64,000 nt of DNA from Pseudonocardia sp. SCN 73-27 (lineage in GTDB: Bacteria > Actinomycetota > Actinomycetes > Mycobacteriales > Pseudonocardiaceae). Within the stretch, counting starts at the first letter, position 1; each line of letters starts with the position of its first letter. The DNA is taken from the NCBI GenBank assembly GCA_001725415.1, contig MEGH01000003.1, positions 104,185 to 168,184 of the forward strand, written 5' to 3'. The notes beneath the pieces were generated by a model, which was given only the letters and a program-made list of their open reading frames with translations, was not told the DNA's origin and searched no databases. Of this stretch, positions 51,651 to 60,635 are shown one piece after another. A program made the position numbers and the translations under genes.

Positions 51651-52398
51651 GTCCGCCGTCGACGACGATCGTCTGGCCGGTGACGAACGACGCCGCTTCC
51701 GAAGCCAGGAACAGCACGGTCCCCACCAGATCCTCTGGCACAGCAGCACGCGGAATCGCCCGCGCAGCGACCGCGGCCTCGAGCACCGCGGCCGGATAGC
51801 GCGCGCGCACCCCTTCCGACTGGGTGCTTCCAGGAGCGACTGTGTTGACCGTGATGCCCAGCCCGCCGACCTCCCGCGCGAGGGCGCGGGTGAAACCGAT
51901 CACGCCGGCCTTGGACGCCGCGTAGTGCAGCCGTTGGTGGCCCCCCACATGCGCCGTTGTCGAGCTGATGTTCACGATGCGCCCGGCACCGGCACGTTCC
52001 ATCCCGTCGACGGCGCGGCGTGCGCACAGGAACGGCCCACGTAGGTTGACCCCCATCACCCGGTCCCACGTCGCGACATCAATGTCGCGCCATTTGGTGA
52101 AAGGGAGATCCACGAACAACGCTGCATTGTTGACCAGCACCGAGACGTCGCCGAGCTCAGCCTCGATACGCGCGAAGCCTGCGTTGACGGACGCCTCGTC
52201 GGAGACGTCCATGACGACGCCCAGCAGCCCGGCGGCGATCCCACCGACCTCCTCGGCCACCGTCGCCACCCGTTCGGCCCGGTCGCACAGCGCGACACGG
52301 CGCCCCTGGGCGGCGAAAGCTTTCGCGTAGGCAAGACCGATGCCGCCCGCAGCTCCCGTGACGACGACGACACCCTCGGCGAGACCGGGCTTGGTCAT
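51637..52398 (-). CDS. Short-chain dehydrogenase/reductase
   Basis: The protein has 253 residues: TGAAGGIG, LVNNAALFVDL, Ser in ISSTTAHVG, YAASK complete, and C-terminal VDGG. The ATG overlaps the stop of the frameshifted LivF (4 bp), and its own end overlaps the isochorismatase start, so these minus-strand genes are tightly coupled. A typical FabG-like SDR oxidising or reducing a hydroxy/keto group of an intermediate. Confidence 0.88.
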   Translation of the reverse strand: MTKPGLAEGVVVVTGAAGGIGLAYAKAFAAQGRRVALCDRAERVATVAEEVGGIAAGLLGVVMDVSDEASVNAGFARIEAELGDVSVLVNNAALFVDLPFTKWRDIDVATWDRVMGVNLRGPFLCARRAVDGMERAGAGRIVNISSTTAHVGGHQRLHYAASKAGVIGFTRALAREVGGLGITVNTVAPGSTQSEGVRARYPAAVLEAAVAARAIPRAAVPEDLVGTVLFLASEAASFVTGQTIVVDGGHVFL

Positions 52399-53112
52399 GC
52401 GACACGCTCCGTCAGGCCGTGCTGGAGGCTGCGCACGTCAACCGTCCGCTCGGGCCCCAGTCGTTCCAGCGCGGTAGCGCTCTCGTCGGCGACGACGAGC
52501 GTGACGCCGGCAGCACGCAGCACTCGGAAGTAGTCGACGAGCTCGTGCACCACCTTGGGGGCGAGTCCCATGAAGGGTTCGTCGACGAGCAGTACCGTGG
52601 GACCTCCCGCCATGGCTCTGGCCAGGGACAGCATCTGTTGCTCGCCGCCGCTGAGCATCCCGGCCGCGACGGCGCGCCGTCCGGCGAGGCTCGGGAATCG
52701 CAAGTAGACCTCCTCGATCGCGTCGTCGATGGCTGCTCGCGGCATGCGAAGAGCCTCGTGGGCAAAGCGCAACGTCTCCTCGACACTGAGCCGGGGAAAA
52801 ATTCGGCGACCCTCCGGGACGAGAGAGACTCCGGCCGCGCGACGTGCCTCAGGCCCGGCCCTGGTGAGGTCGACGGGTGACCCGGCCGCATCGACACCCG
52901 TGACGGACCCGCTCCCTTGGTCCGAGCACCCCCGCCATGCAGCTGAGCAGCGTCGTCTTGCCGGCGCCGTTGGGGCCCAGAACCCCGAGGCACTCCCCCG
53001 GGCGAACAGTGATCCCGACTCCCCGCAGGACGGTCATCTGCCCGTACCCGATGTCGGCGTCGGCGAGGGTGAGCGCACACACCATCGGAATCGGCCGGTT
53101 TCTGCCCTGCAT
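52395..53112 (-). pseudogene. LivF-type ABC ATPase with a one-base frameshift (system 2)
   Basis: The first frame gives a normal LivF N-terminus (ADADIGYGQMTVLRGVGITVRPGECLGVLGPNGAGKTTLLSCMAGVLGP), with Walker A near residue 45, then runs into a stop. A different frame, entered near 52917-52922, continues perfectly with GSVTGVDAAG, GVSLVPEGRRIFPRLSVEETL, signature MLSGGEQQMLSLARAM and Walker B VLLVDEPFMGLAP to a stop at 52395. The 718-base span is one base more than a multiple of three. Either the gene is broken or the sequence has a one-base error at a CCCTTGG run. If broken, system 2 would need a LivF from elsewhere, possibly system 1. Confidence 0.85.
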
Positions 53113-53117
53113 ACCGC

Positions 53118-54854
53118 TCAGCCCCTCGATCCAGATCCGATGACGTCGCCCAGCTCGCCTCGGTCGCGCAGTTCCGCCAGCGCACCGACCCCGACGACTC
53201 GTCCGCCCACCATGACGACGGTGTGGTCGGCGACCCGTTCGACCAGATCGTGGTTGTGCTCCACGAGCACGATCGCGCAGCCATCGGCCTTCCATCGCAG
53301 GAGTGCCTCGACCAGCAACTCGACCTCGTCGTCGGTCAGCCCGGCGGCGGGTTCATCGAGTAGGAGCACCCGGCAACCACCGAGGTCGAGACGTGCCAGC
53401 TCGACCCAACGCCGCACTCCGTGCGGCAGCACCGAAACCGGCCGCTCCAGCCACCCGGTGAGGTCCCACCGCTCGAGAGTCTGTTGCAGGCGTGCATCGT
53501 TCGCGCCGTGTCCCCAGCCGTCACCCGCCAGACCGACGTTGTCGCGCACGCTCAATCCGGCGGCGAGCCGCGGAACCTGGAAGCTCCGACCCAGGCCGTG
53601 GCGCGCGAGTCGGTGGACCCGAGCTCTCCGTAGCGGCCGATCGACCCCGTCGGCCCACCGGAGACCGATCGAGCCCGCACCGGGCTGCCATATTCCGTTG
53701 AGGCAGTTCAGCAGCGTCGTCTTGCCCGACCCGTTCGAGCCGATGATCGCGGTGATCTGGCCCGGCTCGAACGCCACCGACACTTCGTCGAGCGCCACCA
53801 CCGAGCCGAAGGTCTTCCGGACCCTGCACGCCTCGATCCCAACGATGACCGGGCGTTCGGAGGAGCGGCTGCGCCGCAGCAGCAGCGGCGACCGACGTCG
53901 ATCACGCAATGGTTCCGGGAACAGCCCGTCCGGTCGCCGCACCACCACGACGATCACCAGCAGCGCGAACAGAATCGTCAGCAGGTTTCCGTCGATGCCA
54001 CCGATCCAGCCCGGCACCCCGACGACGACGACACTCGCAGCCACTGGTCCCCAGATGCTGCGCCGGCCGCCCACCATCAGGACGAGGAAGATCTGGATGA
54101 GCATCGGGAGCCCATAGGTCGTGGGCACGACGACGGCCTGCTGCTGCACCCAGATCGCGGTCGCGCTGCCGGTCAGCACACCGCACAGGACTGCGACGAC
54201 CACCCGGACCAGGACCACATTGGTACCGACGACCCTGGCCAGGAACTCGTCGTCTCCGATCGCGACGCTGAGTCGCCCAATCCTGCCGGACATGATCAGC
54301 TTCACCAGCAGGCCTGTTCCGACGAGCACACCGAGCCCCAGGAGAAGCGCCGCGCGCGTCTCGAGCGCCGAGAACTCGAACCAGCGCGGAAATCCGGCGA
54401 TGCCGGACGAACCGCCCGTCAGGTCGGTGAATGTGGTGAGCGCAGTCAAGAAGACCGTGCCCACGGAGATGGTCACCAGGCCCAGTTGGAAGCCGGTGAG
54501 ACGCGCGCTCAGGCCCGCTACCGCGGCCAGCACCGCGATTGCGCACACACACGCCACGAGCACGGCGAAGAGGACCGAACCCGTTGCCACCGCCGTGATC
54601 GCGAAGCCGTACGCGGCAATGCCGATCACAGCGTGCTGGGCGAAGTTGAACACGTCCAGGTAGCCCAGAACCAGGGAGTACGCGACGGCCAGGGCCGCGG
54701 TGAAGGTCACTGTCGTCAGGGTTGCCTGGAAGCCGTAGCTTCCGCCGAACACGCCGTAGGCGTAAAGAGCGACGACCAGGAGCTGCACGATGCGCCGCCA
54801 GGTTCGGTCGTCCCGAATCCGTTGCCGCACAGTCGCCTTATCGACGATGCTCAT
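53118..54854 (-). CDS. Fused LivM permease-LivG ATPase (system 2)
   Basis: The protein has 578 residues from the ATG at 54854; the frame is open upstream but that stretch is antisense to LivH. Residues 1-310 are a LivM-type permease (SYGFQATLTTVTFTAALAVAYSLVLGYLDVFNFAQHAVIGIAAYG, then RPDGLFPEPLRDRRR). Residues 325-578 are a LivG-type ATPase with Walker A GSNGSGKTT (about 372), RSFQVPRLAAGLSVRDNV, VLPHGVRRWVELARL in place of the usual signature, and LLLDEPAAGLTDDE. The fusion puts motor and permease in one chain. It overlaps LivH by ATGA. Confidence 0.88.
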   Translation of the reverse strand: MSIVDKATVRQRIRDDRTWRRIVQLLVVALYAYGVFGGSYGFQATLTTVTFTAALAVAYSLVLGYLDVFNFAQHAVIGIAAYGFAITAVATGSVLFAVLVACVCAIAVLAAVAGLSARLTGFQLGLVTISVGTVFLTALTTFTDLTGGSSGIAGFPRWFEFSALETRAALLLGLGVLVGTGLLVKLIMSGRIGRLSVAIGDDEFLARVVGTNVVLVRVVVAVLCGVLTGSATAIWVQQQAVVVPTTYGLPMLIQIFLVLMVGGRRSIWGPVAASVVVVGVPGWIGGIDGNLLTILFALLVIVVVVRRPDGLFPEPLRDRRRSPLLLRRSRSSERPVIVGIEACRVRKTFGSVVALDEVSVAFEPGQITAIIGSNGSGKTTLLNCLNGIWQPGAGSIGLRWADGVDRPLRRARVHRLARHGLGRSFQVPRLAAGLSVRDNVGLAGDGWGHGANDARLQQTLERWDLTGWLERPVSVLPHGVRRWVELARLDLGGCRVLLLDEPAAGLTDDEVELLVEALLRWKADGCAIVLVEHNHDLVERVADHTVVMVGGRVVGVGALAELRDRGELGDVIGSGSRG

Positions 54855-55738
54855 CCGACGGCCCTGCTCGTCCGGTCGGGGAACAAGCCGCGCGGTGCCA
54901 CGAGCAGGATCACCAGCACCAGCCCCAGCTGCGCCACGGTCGCGGTGAACTGTCCGCCGCGGGCATTGACGACCGACTCCGTCAGCCCGACGATCAACCC
55001 GCCGACGATCGGCCCGACGATGCGATCCCCACCACCGATGACCAGCCCGAACAGCGCCCCCACGATGATGTGGAAGACATTGTCCGGTGTGACCCCGACG
55101 ACCTCCGCGGCCACATCGCCGACGAAGAAGCACAGGACACCGAGCAGGGCATAGGCCAGATAGGCCATCGTGGACACGCGGACCCCGGACAGCCGTGCCG
55201 TCGTCGCGTCGTCGGACACTGCGCGCAGCGCACGGCCGAGTCCGGACCGTTCCAGCACGAACCAGCTGGCGACCCCGCCGAGCGCCACCGCGGCAACGAG
55301 CAGGATGGTGCCGGTCGTCACCGTGATCCCGCCCCCGAGCGACAGTGTCGCTGCGGGGACGACCGAGGTCGCGTAGCGCAGGTCCGATCCGAACAGGAGA
55401 TACCCCAGTCCCTGCAGTGCCGTGGCCAGCGCGACGGTGACCAGCACGCCACCGAGGTCGTGTTCCTGGGGCCGCTGCGATCGTCCCTCGAGCCAGCGTG
55501 TCGACACGAGGTGCACGAGCACACCCGCCGGTGCGCCGACGAGGAGAAGAAGGATCAGGCGCAGGGCCGGGGGCAGCCCCGACGAGGAGGCGGCGAACAG
55601 CCCCGCCAGGACCACGATTCCGCCGACGGCAAAGTTCATGATCTTCGTGACCCGCAGGACGAATGCGGCCGCAAGGCCGACCAGCGCGTACAACGCGCCC
55701 AGGCCGACTCCGTTGACCAACGATTGAAGTTCTCGCAC
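54851..55738 (-). CDS. LivH-type permease (system 2)
   Basis: The protein has 295 residues from the GTG at 55738, just after the binding-protein stop; longer starts would overlap the binding protein by 80 bp. It begins VRELQSLVNGVGLGALYALVGLAAAFVLRVTKIMNFAVGGIVVLAG, a typical LivH first helix pair. The inner-face loop is LERSGLGRALRAVSDDATTARLSGVRV, with about eight helices in all. It forms the permease pair with the LivM half of the next protein. Confidence 0.87.
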   Translation of the reverse strand: MRELQSLVNGVGLGALYALVGLAAAFVLRVTKIMNFAVGGIVVLAGLFAASSSGLPPALRLILLLLVGAPAGVLVHLVSTRWLEGRSQRPQEHDLGGVLVTVALATALQGLGYLLFGSDLRYATSVVPAATLSLGGGITVTTGTILLVAAVALGGVASWFVLERSGLGRALRAVSDDATTARLSGVRVSTMAYLAYALLGVLCFFVGDVAAEVVGVTPDNVFHIIVGALFGLVIGGGDRIVGPIVGGLIVGLTESVVNARGGQFTATVAQLGLVLVILLVAPRGLFPDRTSRAVG

Positions 55739-55743
55739 CGTGC

Positions 55744-56955
55744 TCAGCCGCCCGCCGGCGTCGTCGTACCGTCGAACGTGAGCTCGAAAGCCTTCGTCGT
55801 CGGGTTCCAACGGGAGAACGCGAACCACCCGTTGCCCCGATCCGGCAGCGTGCCGTTGTGGGTCTTGCCGAAGTTGTAGGTCAGCATGGGCGTCGGGATG
55901 TCCTTACCCGACCGGAGGAACGAATAGACCGCGGCGGCAGTCTGCCCGCCACCCTGCAGGGCCTGCACGACGATGCGCGCGCTGGAGTATCCGATCGCGT
56001 TGTTCGTCGTCAACGCCGACTTGCCGGCGTTCTTCCAGCTCGTGGCGAACGGGGTGATGACGGCTCTGGCGGGGTCGGACTGGGAGATCAAATCGGCGAC
56101 GACGACCTTCGGCAGCCCGAAGTTGGTGAAGGGCGCTGCCGGTCCAAGCTGGTCAAGAGTCGCGGCGGTCGCGTTCGTCGGCTGCGTCATCAGGACCTCG
56201 TCGGTCATCCCGAGGTCGACCATCGCTCGGGCGATGACGAGCAACGACGATCCGGTACCGCCGGCGAACACCGCCGTACAGCCATCGCTCTTGAGCTGGG
56301 TGACCTGTGGAGTGAGCGACGTAGCCGCTCCGTCGAAGGGAATCCGGGTGCCCATGGGAAGGTCGGCCTTGGCCGCGGCGGGCTCGAGCACCTTCTGCAG
56401 CGACTCGAACGATGCCCCGCTGATCCCCATGTCGCACAACGAGGTCGCCCCGCGGCTCTTCGCGAACTGGGCCGCGAGATCGAAGTAACCGCTCAGGGGT
56501 TGGACACTGAAGCTGTACTCCCCCTTGGGGTCGAGGCCGGCGCCGGAGATCATCGGTACCTTGGCCGATGCCATCGTCGGGTCGAGGACGACCGCCGAGG
56601 TGCTCGTCTCCGGCCCGATGACCGCGACGACGCCGTCCTGCAGCAGCTCGTTGGCGAGGCTGACGACGTGACTTTGGTCGGACCGGTAGTCCTTGACCTC
56701 GAGTTCGACCTTCCTGCCACCGATGCCACCGGAGGCATTGATCTCGTCGATCCCGAACTTGACACCGTCGAGCGTCTCGGTGCCGATGGCGCCGTAGACG
56801 CCGCTGAGCGCGAAAATGGCCCCGACCTTGATCGGGTCCCCTCCCGAAGCCCCACCGGAACCGCATGCGCTGCCGAGCATCGCCACGCCGAGCATCAACG
56901 ACAGGAGGACGCCCGCGCGCCCACCGTGTCCACCACGTCTCTGGACGAGTCGCAT
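55744..56955 (-). CDS. Branched-chain-type ABC importer, substrate-binding lipoprotein (system 2)
   Basis: The protein has 403 residues from the ATG at 56955, which has AGGGAGG 4-10 bases upstream. Lipobox GSAC (about 31). Peripla_BP_6 domain: IKVGAIFALSGVYGAIGTETLDGVKFGIDEINASGGIGGRKVELEVKDYRSD, VAVIGPETSTSAVVLDPTMASAKVPMISG, and NNAIGYSSARIVVQAL. It differs clearly in sequence from the system 1 binding protein, so the two importers probably have different ligands. A hairpin lies between it and the upstream alcohol dehydrogenase. Confidence 0.87.
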   Translation of the reverse strand: MRLVQRRGGHGGRAGVLLSLMLGVAMLGSACGSGGASGGDPIKVGAIFALSGVYGAIGTETLDGVKFGIDEINASGGIGGRKVELEVKDYRSDQSHVVSLANELLQDGVVAVIGPETSTSAVVLDPTMASAKVPMISGAGLDPKGEYSFSVQPLSGYFDLAAQFAKSRGATSLCDMGISGASFESLQKVLEPAAAKADLPMGTRIPFDGAATSLTPQVTQLKSDGCTAVFAGGTGSSLLVIARAMVDLGMTDEVLMTQPTNATAATLDQLGPAAPFTNFGLPKVVVADLISQSDPARAVITPFATSWKNAGKSALTTNNAIGYSSARIVVQALQGGGQTAAAVYSFLRSGKDIPTPMLTYNFGKTHNGTLPDRGNGWFAFSRWNPTTKAFELTFDGTTTPAGG

Positions 56956-56983
56956 GGTTCCTCCCTGGGCCGAACACATTTGA

Positions 56984-57008
56984 CTGACAGGCGCATGAGC
57001 GCTGTCAG
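56984..57008. terminator. Hairpin between alcohol dehydrogenase and importer genes
   Basis: CTGACAGGCGC (56984-56994) pairs with GCGCTGTCAG (56999-57008) with a single bulged base and a 4-base loop ATGA. It lies inside the minus-strand gene series and may be a partial terminator or mRNA stabiliser that sets importer levels. Confidence 0.45.
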
Positions 57009-57069
57009 AGGTCTGGGTTGTAGTGATCGGGGCTACCGTTCCGAGGTGCCAGGCCCGGGTCCGGGGATG

Positions 57070-58182
57070 TCAGCGACCCTCGGCCGACGTCTCGGGAACG
57101 ACGGACACATGGACCGCATCCGAGTGGGTGAGCATCTCGATCCCCGCGCGCACATCGCTCAACGGCACGGTGTGTGAATGCAGCAGCTCCAGCGGAAGGC
57201 TGCCCGAGCCGAGCAGCCGCAGCGCCTGGCCGTAGCCCCACGACTCCACGCTCACGACACCACGGACATCTGCCGCCTTGAGCACGAGGGCGTCGGCGTC
57301 GACACCGGCCATGTCACGCCCGCCCTTCAAGCCTGCGACGACGACCACGCCACCGGGGCGCACGAGTGCGATCGCGTCGGAGATCGACGAGACGGCGTGT
57401 GGAGTGGTGTCCACGACGCGGTCCGCCTCACCACCGAGTGCCTCGCGCACGGCCGTCACGACGTCGGCCGAACCAGCAGGCAAGCTGTCGACCTCGACGG
57501 TGGCGTCGGCGCCGAGCTGGGTCGCGATGTCGAGCTTGTGCCGGTCACGGGCGAGTCCGGTGACGACGACACGGTCGGCGCCGGCAGCGCGGGCTGCCAC
57601 GACGCACGCGAGCCCACGTTGGCCGCAGCCCAGCACCACGACGGCGTCCCCCGCGACCATGCCCCCCCGCCGAACGGTCCAGTCGAAGCCGGCACCGAGC
57701 GGGTTGAAGAGTGTCGCGACCTCGGCGGATATGCCGCTGGGGACGGGATGCACCCGACTGTTCGGGCGCAGTACGAGGTACTCGGCGAAGCCTCCCCACA
57801 GCCCGGCACCGAAGGTCGTGGGGGTGAACCCGTAGGAGAAGCGGTTGCGGCAGAACTTCACCAGCCCGCTGGTGCACCGGTCGCAGACGTGACAGGGCAC
57901 GACAGACTCCACTGCGACCAAGCTGCCCTCGTCGACACCCCAGAGCCTGCGCGCCTCGGGCCCGATCTCGACGATCCGCCCCACCGGCTCGTGGCCCGGG
58001 ATGACCGGGTAGGCCGACCATCCGCTCTTTGCCAGTCTGCCGTCGAGCTGCTCCTTGTCGCTGCCGCAGACACCGGTCGCCTCGATCCGCAGCAACGCCT
58101 CGCCGTCGCCGATGACGGGAACCTCGAGCTCCTGCTCGTCGAGCTCACCCGGTCCGAGCTGGACCATCGCCCGCGCACGCAT
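57070..58182 (-). CDS. Zinc-dependent medium-chain alcohol dehydrogenase
   Basis: The protein has 370 residues. Catalytic zinc ligands: Cys in GVCGSDKEQ (about 39) and GHEPVGR (about 64). Structural zinc cysteines are CHVCDRCTSGLVKFC (about 98-112). The Rossmann domain has VVVLGCGQRGLACVVAARAAG (about 176). It is in the threonine/glucose/sorbitol dehydrogenase branch of the MDR superfamily and oxidises a secondary or primary alcohol with NAD(P). It lies 74 bp after the P450 gene, so it may oxidise the P450's hydroxylated product. Confidence 0.88.
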   Translation of the reverse strand: MRARAMVQLGPGELDEQELEVPVIGDGEALLRIEATGVCGSDKEQLDGRLAKSGWSAYPVIPGHEPVGRIVEIGPEARRLWGVDEGSLVAVESVVPCHVCDRCTSGLVKFCRNRFSYGFTPTTFGAGLWGGFAEYLVLRPNSRVHPVPSGISAEVATLFNPLGAGFDWTVRRGGMVAGDAVVVLGCGQRGLACVVAARAAGADRVVVTGLARDRHKLDIATQLGADATVEVDSLPAGSADVVTAVREALGGEADRVVDTTPHAVSSISDAIALVRPGGVVVVAGLKGGRDMAGVDADALVLKAADVRGVVSVESWGYGQALRLLGSGSLPLELLHSHTVPLSDVRAGIEMLTHSDAVHVSVVPETSAEGR

Positions 58183-58256
58183 ATGTGGTCTCCTTCCGGC
58201 GTCGACGCGCCGGTCGCGGCGCCTGGGCGCCGGGAATCGTTGAGTGTTGCGACGCC

Positions 58257-59489
58257 TCAGAGCGCCGAAAAGCGGACGGGGAACGACTCGTACCGGTCGT
58301 GCACACTTTCCGGACGTACCGGCGGATTGTCAGGATCGCGTTCCACCCCCGCGCGCAGCAGCGCCCCGAGTAGCAGCGCGAGCGTGCCGTCTCTGGACTC
58401 CGAGCGCCGGCCGGCGGGAGTACCGAGCACCAACGGCTTTCCCAGGCACTGGTGTCGGCCTGCGCCGAAGCTCAGCCCGTAGGGGAACGTTCCTTCGGCG
58501 ACGGTCCGGTACGGATTGAACTTGTCGACCTCACCGCCGTATGCCTCCTCGTCCATGTTCGCGTGGAACTTGTCGACCAGGACGATCTGCCCGGGCTCCA
58601 CCGGCGTGCCGTCCGGCATCGTCGTCGCCTCCGCAGCCGCGCGCATCAGGACATGCCGGCCGGGGTGCAGGCGAAGGGTCTCCATTCCCACGATACGAAG
58701 GAACGCCGGATCAGTCAGCCGCTCATGAGCCTCGGGATGATCAGGCAGCCAGTCTGTCAGCTCAGCGACGGCGTGCGTCACCGCTGTCGCCGTCGTGAAA
58801 GCTGCCGCTGTCATGTGCAGCAGTGTTTCCTTGAGGATCTCGTCGTCGGACCACGTCAAGGTCGTGTCGTTCATGATGACCGAGATCAGATCGTCGTCGG
58901 GCAGGGCGCCCGCGGCATGTTGGTCTTGGCGCTTGCGGAGCGCAGGTTCGACGAAGTCGGCCCAGAACTCCTTCTTGCACGCCATCGCGTCGCGCATGAC
59001 CTCGTCGTGATCGCGGGTCGTCCACTGGATGAGGATGCCGTCGCCGAGCCGGGCGACGAGCCCGGTCAGCTGTTCCAGTCGCCCGGCGTCGATGTCGTCG
59101 AGCCCTACGAGCGCGGCGGAGATGCGTAGCGTCATCCGTCGCATGAGCGGGATGAGGTCGGCTCGTGGGACGCCGTCCGCCGACGGATGTGCCGCGATCG
59201 CGGCCATCTCGTCCTCGACGACGTTGGCCAGCACGGACTGCTCGTACTTCGAAAGCTGGGTGGCCCCGAACAGCGCACCCTCGATCCGCTTCAGATGGCG
59301 ATGCCGTTCGCCGTCCGAGCCGAGCAGCGTGCCGTCGAGCAGAGCTGCGTTCTCGTGGTACACGTCGACGCTGAACGAGTTCGACCGCAGCACGCTGGCG
59401 CCGTCGGCGTATGTCGCCGTGCGAGGAACCGTGGGGTCCAGTGGCAACGGGACGCGCTCCGGATCGTGAGCGGGGCATGCGTTGGACAC
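58257..59489 (-). CDS. Cytochrome P450
   Basis: The protein has 410 residues. The GTG at 59489 has a strong GAGGAGG; longer open frame upstream is unsupported. ExxR is METLRLHPGRHVLM (K-helix), and the heme loop FPYGLSFGAGRHQCLGKPL has its Cys ligand near 348. The I-helix reads HMTAAAFTTATAV, lacking the usual acid before the Thr. After the heme Cys there is an unusual TPAGRRSESRDGTLALLLGALL in place of the typical LARLE helix. It hydroxylates an unactivated carbon using O2 and a ferredoxin system, neither partner being in the window. The promoter carries the island operator. Confidence 0.88.
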   Translation of the reverse strand: MSNACPAHDPERVPLPLDPTVPRTATYADGASVLRSNSFSVDVYHENAALLDGTLLGSDGERHRHLKRIEGALFGATQLSKYEQSVLANVVEDEMAAIAAHPSADGVPRADLIPLMRRMTLRISAALVGLDDIDAGRLEQLTGLVARLGDGILIQWTTRDHDEVMRDAMACKKEFWADFVEPALRKRQDQHAAGALPDDDLISVIMNDTTLTWSDDEILKETLLHMTAAAFTTATAVTHAVAELTDWLPDHPEAHERLTDPAFLRIVGMETLRLHPGRHVLMRAAAEATTMPDGTPVEPGQIVLVDKFHANMDEEAYGGEVDKFNPYRTVAEGTFPYGLSFGAGRHQCLGKPLVLGTPAGRRSESRDGTLALLLGALLRAGVERDPDNPPVRPESVHDRYESFPVRFSAL

Positions 59490-59544
59490 GGGATCCTCCT
59501 CGATACCGGTCGGGGCGAGTCGTGCTACAACGCCCACCTCACTA

Positions 59545-59564
59545 GAGGTTAATTTTAGGAGCGA
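59545..59564. promoter_or_regulatory. Island operator in the P450 promoter
   Basis: On the minus strand TCGCTC-CTAAA-ATTAACCT. TTGACG, 17 bp upstream of TAACCT on the same strand, can serve as -35 and -10, so the site overlaps spacer and -10. It lies 56-75 bases before the P450 GTG. Compare 29531, 61797 and 61892. Confidence 0.6.
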
Positions 59565-59652
59565 TACACGTCAAGCACGACCACCCGCGAGCTTTCGACA
59601 GCGTCGTGGTCGCGGGGTCCTAATGCCCTCGGACGTCGGCCTGGTAGGCATT

Positions 59653-59671
59653 GAGGTTAATGGTAGGTTCG
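59653..59671. promoter_or_regulatory. Island operator variant upstream of the GntR gene
   Basis: GAGGTTAATGGTAGGTTCG, matching the P450 site (GAGGTTAATTTTAGGAGCG, same strand) at 15 of 19 bases. It lies 53-71 bases before the GntR-family GTG start and suggests autoregulation. Confidence 0.55.
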
Positions 59672-59723
59672 CACTGTGTCGGAGCTGTGCCTGCAAGTGT
59701 GGGCCGGGCGAAGGTGAGGCGCC

Positions 59724-60572
59724 GTGACGATCTTCGGGGCGGACGAGGACCTGACCGCGGTGGGCGCACCGGAAGTGAATGCCGGCCAATTGTCCCCGGG
59801 CGCATCCCCGGTCGATCGGCTCCCCAGCAGGCGGCCGGCTGCGCGCAGGTCGCAGAAGGCCGCCCTCTCCATCGCCCAGCGCATCGTCGACGACATCACC
59901 GACGGTGATCTTGACCGCGGAACCAAGTTGGCCAGCGAACGTGAGATGCTTGCCCGCTTCGAGGCCGGGCGCGGCACCCTTCGGGAGTCCTTGCGTTTCC
60001 TCGAGATGAACGGTGTCTTGACCGTCAAGCCCGGCCCACGCGGCGGTCCGGTCGTCTCCGCCCGCTGCGGGGAGGATTTCGCTCAGATACTCGGCCTGTT
60101 CATGCAGATGCGCGGCGTGCCGTTCCGGGCCTTGGTCAGCGCGCGCGAGATCCTGGAACCCGAGCTGGCTGCCCTCGCGGCCCTGTCCGCGACCAAGACC
60201 GACGACGCCCGCATCAAGGATTCCATCGACGGCATGCGCGCCTTCCTCGACGACGACCAGAACTTCCTCGCAGAGAACGACAGGTTCCATGTCGCTGTCG
60301 CCCGCGCATCGGGCAACGACCTGTTCGCTCTTCTGATCTCGTCGCTTCACGCGATCACAGACGGGGTGCCCCTTGGACTGACCTACTCCCGCTCTCGCCG
60401 TGAGTCCGTGGCGCGCTCCCACACCGAGATCTATGACGCCGTACACGCCCGCGATGCAGAAGGCGCGCGCTGGGCGACGCGCAAACACTTGCGCCATTTC
60501 CGCAGCCGGGTCCAGGCCGACGTACCTGGAGCCATGGACCGGCCGGTCCGTTGGCGTGACCTGCTGACCTGA
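59724..60572 (+). CDS. GntR/FadR-family transcriptional regulator (FCD domain)
   Basis: The protein has 282 residues from a GTG with AAGGTGAGG upstream. It has an unusual 45-residue N-terminal extension, then a winged helix (ALSIAQRIVDDITDGDLDRGTKLASEREMLARFEAGRGTLRESLRFLEMNGVLTVKPGPRGGPVV), then the FCD effector domain (about 120-270) with the metal-site residues EILEPELAA, ENDRFHVAVARASGN and SHTEIYDAV. FadR-like proteins bind acyl-CoA or organic acids. The nearest candidate targets carry CGCTCCTAAAATTAACC sites at 59545, 59653, 61797 and 61892, making it the leading candidate for the island regulator. Confidence 0.9.
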   Translation: MTIFGADEDLTAVGAPEVNAGQLSPGASPVDRLPSRRPAARRSQKAALSIAQRIVDDITDGDLDRGTKLASEREMLARFEAGRGTLRESLRFLEMNGVLTVKPGPRGGPVVSARCGEDFAQILGLFMQMRGVPFRALVSAREILEPELAALAALSATKTDDARIKDSIDGMRAFLDDDQNFLAENDRFHVAVARASGNDLFALLISSLHAITDGVPLGLTYSRSRRESVARSHTEIYDAVHARDAEGARWATRKHLRHFRSRVQADVPGAMDRPVRWRDLLT

Positions 60573-60593
60573 CCTGGTTGGGCAATTCCCGGT

Positions 60594-60626
60594 TGCGGCT
60601 GCCCGGGGCCGACCCGGGCAGCCGCA
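60594..60626. terminator. Strong bidirectional terminator, 14-bp stem
   Basis: GCGGCTGCCCGGG (60595-60607) and CCCGGGCAGCCGC (60613-60625) are perfect arms with a 5-base loop, extended by one T-A pair. It lies between the convergent GntR and LLM monooxygenase genes. Confidence 0.8.
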
Positions 60627-60635
60627 GTGAGGCAT

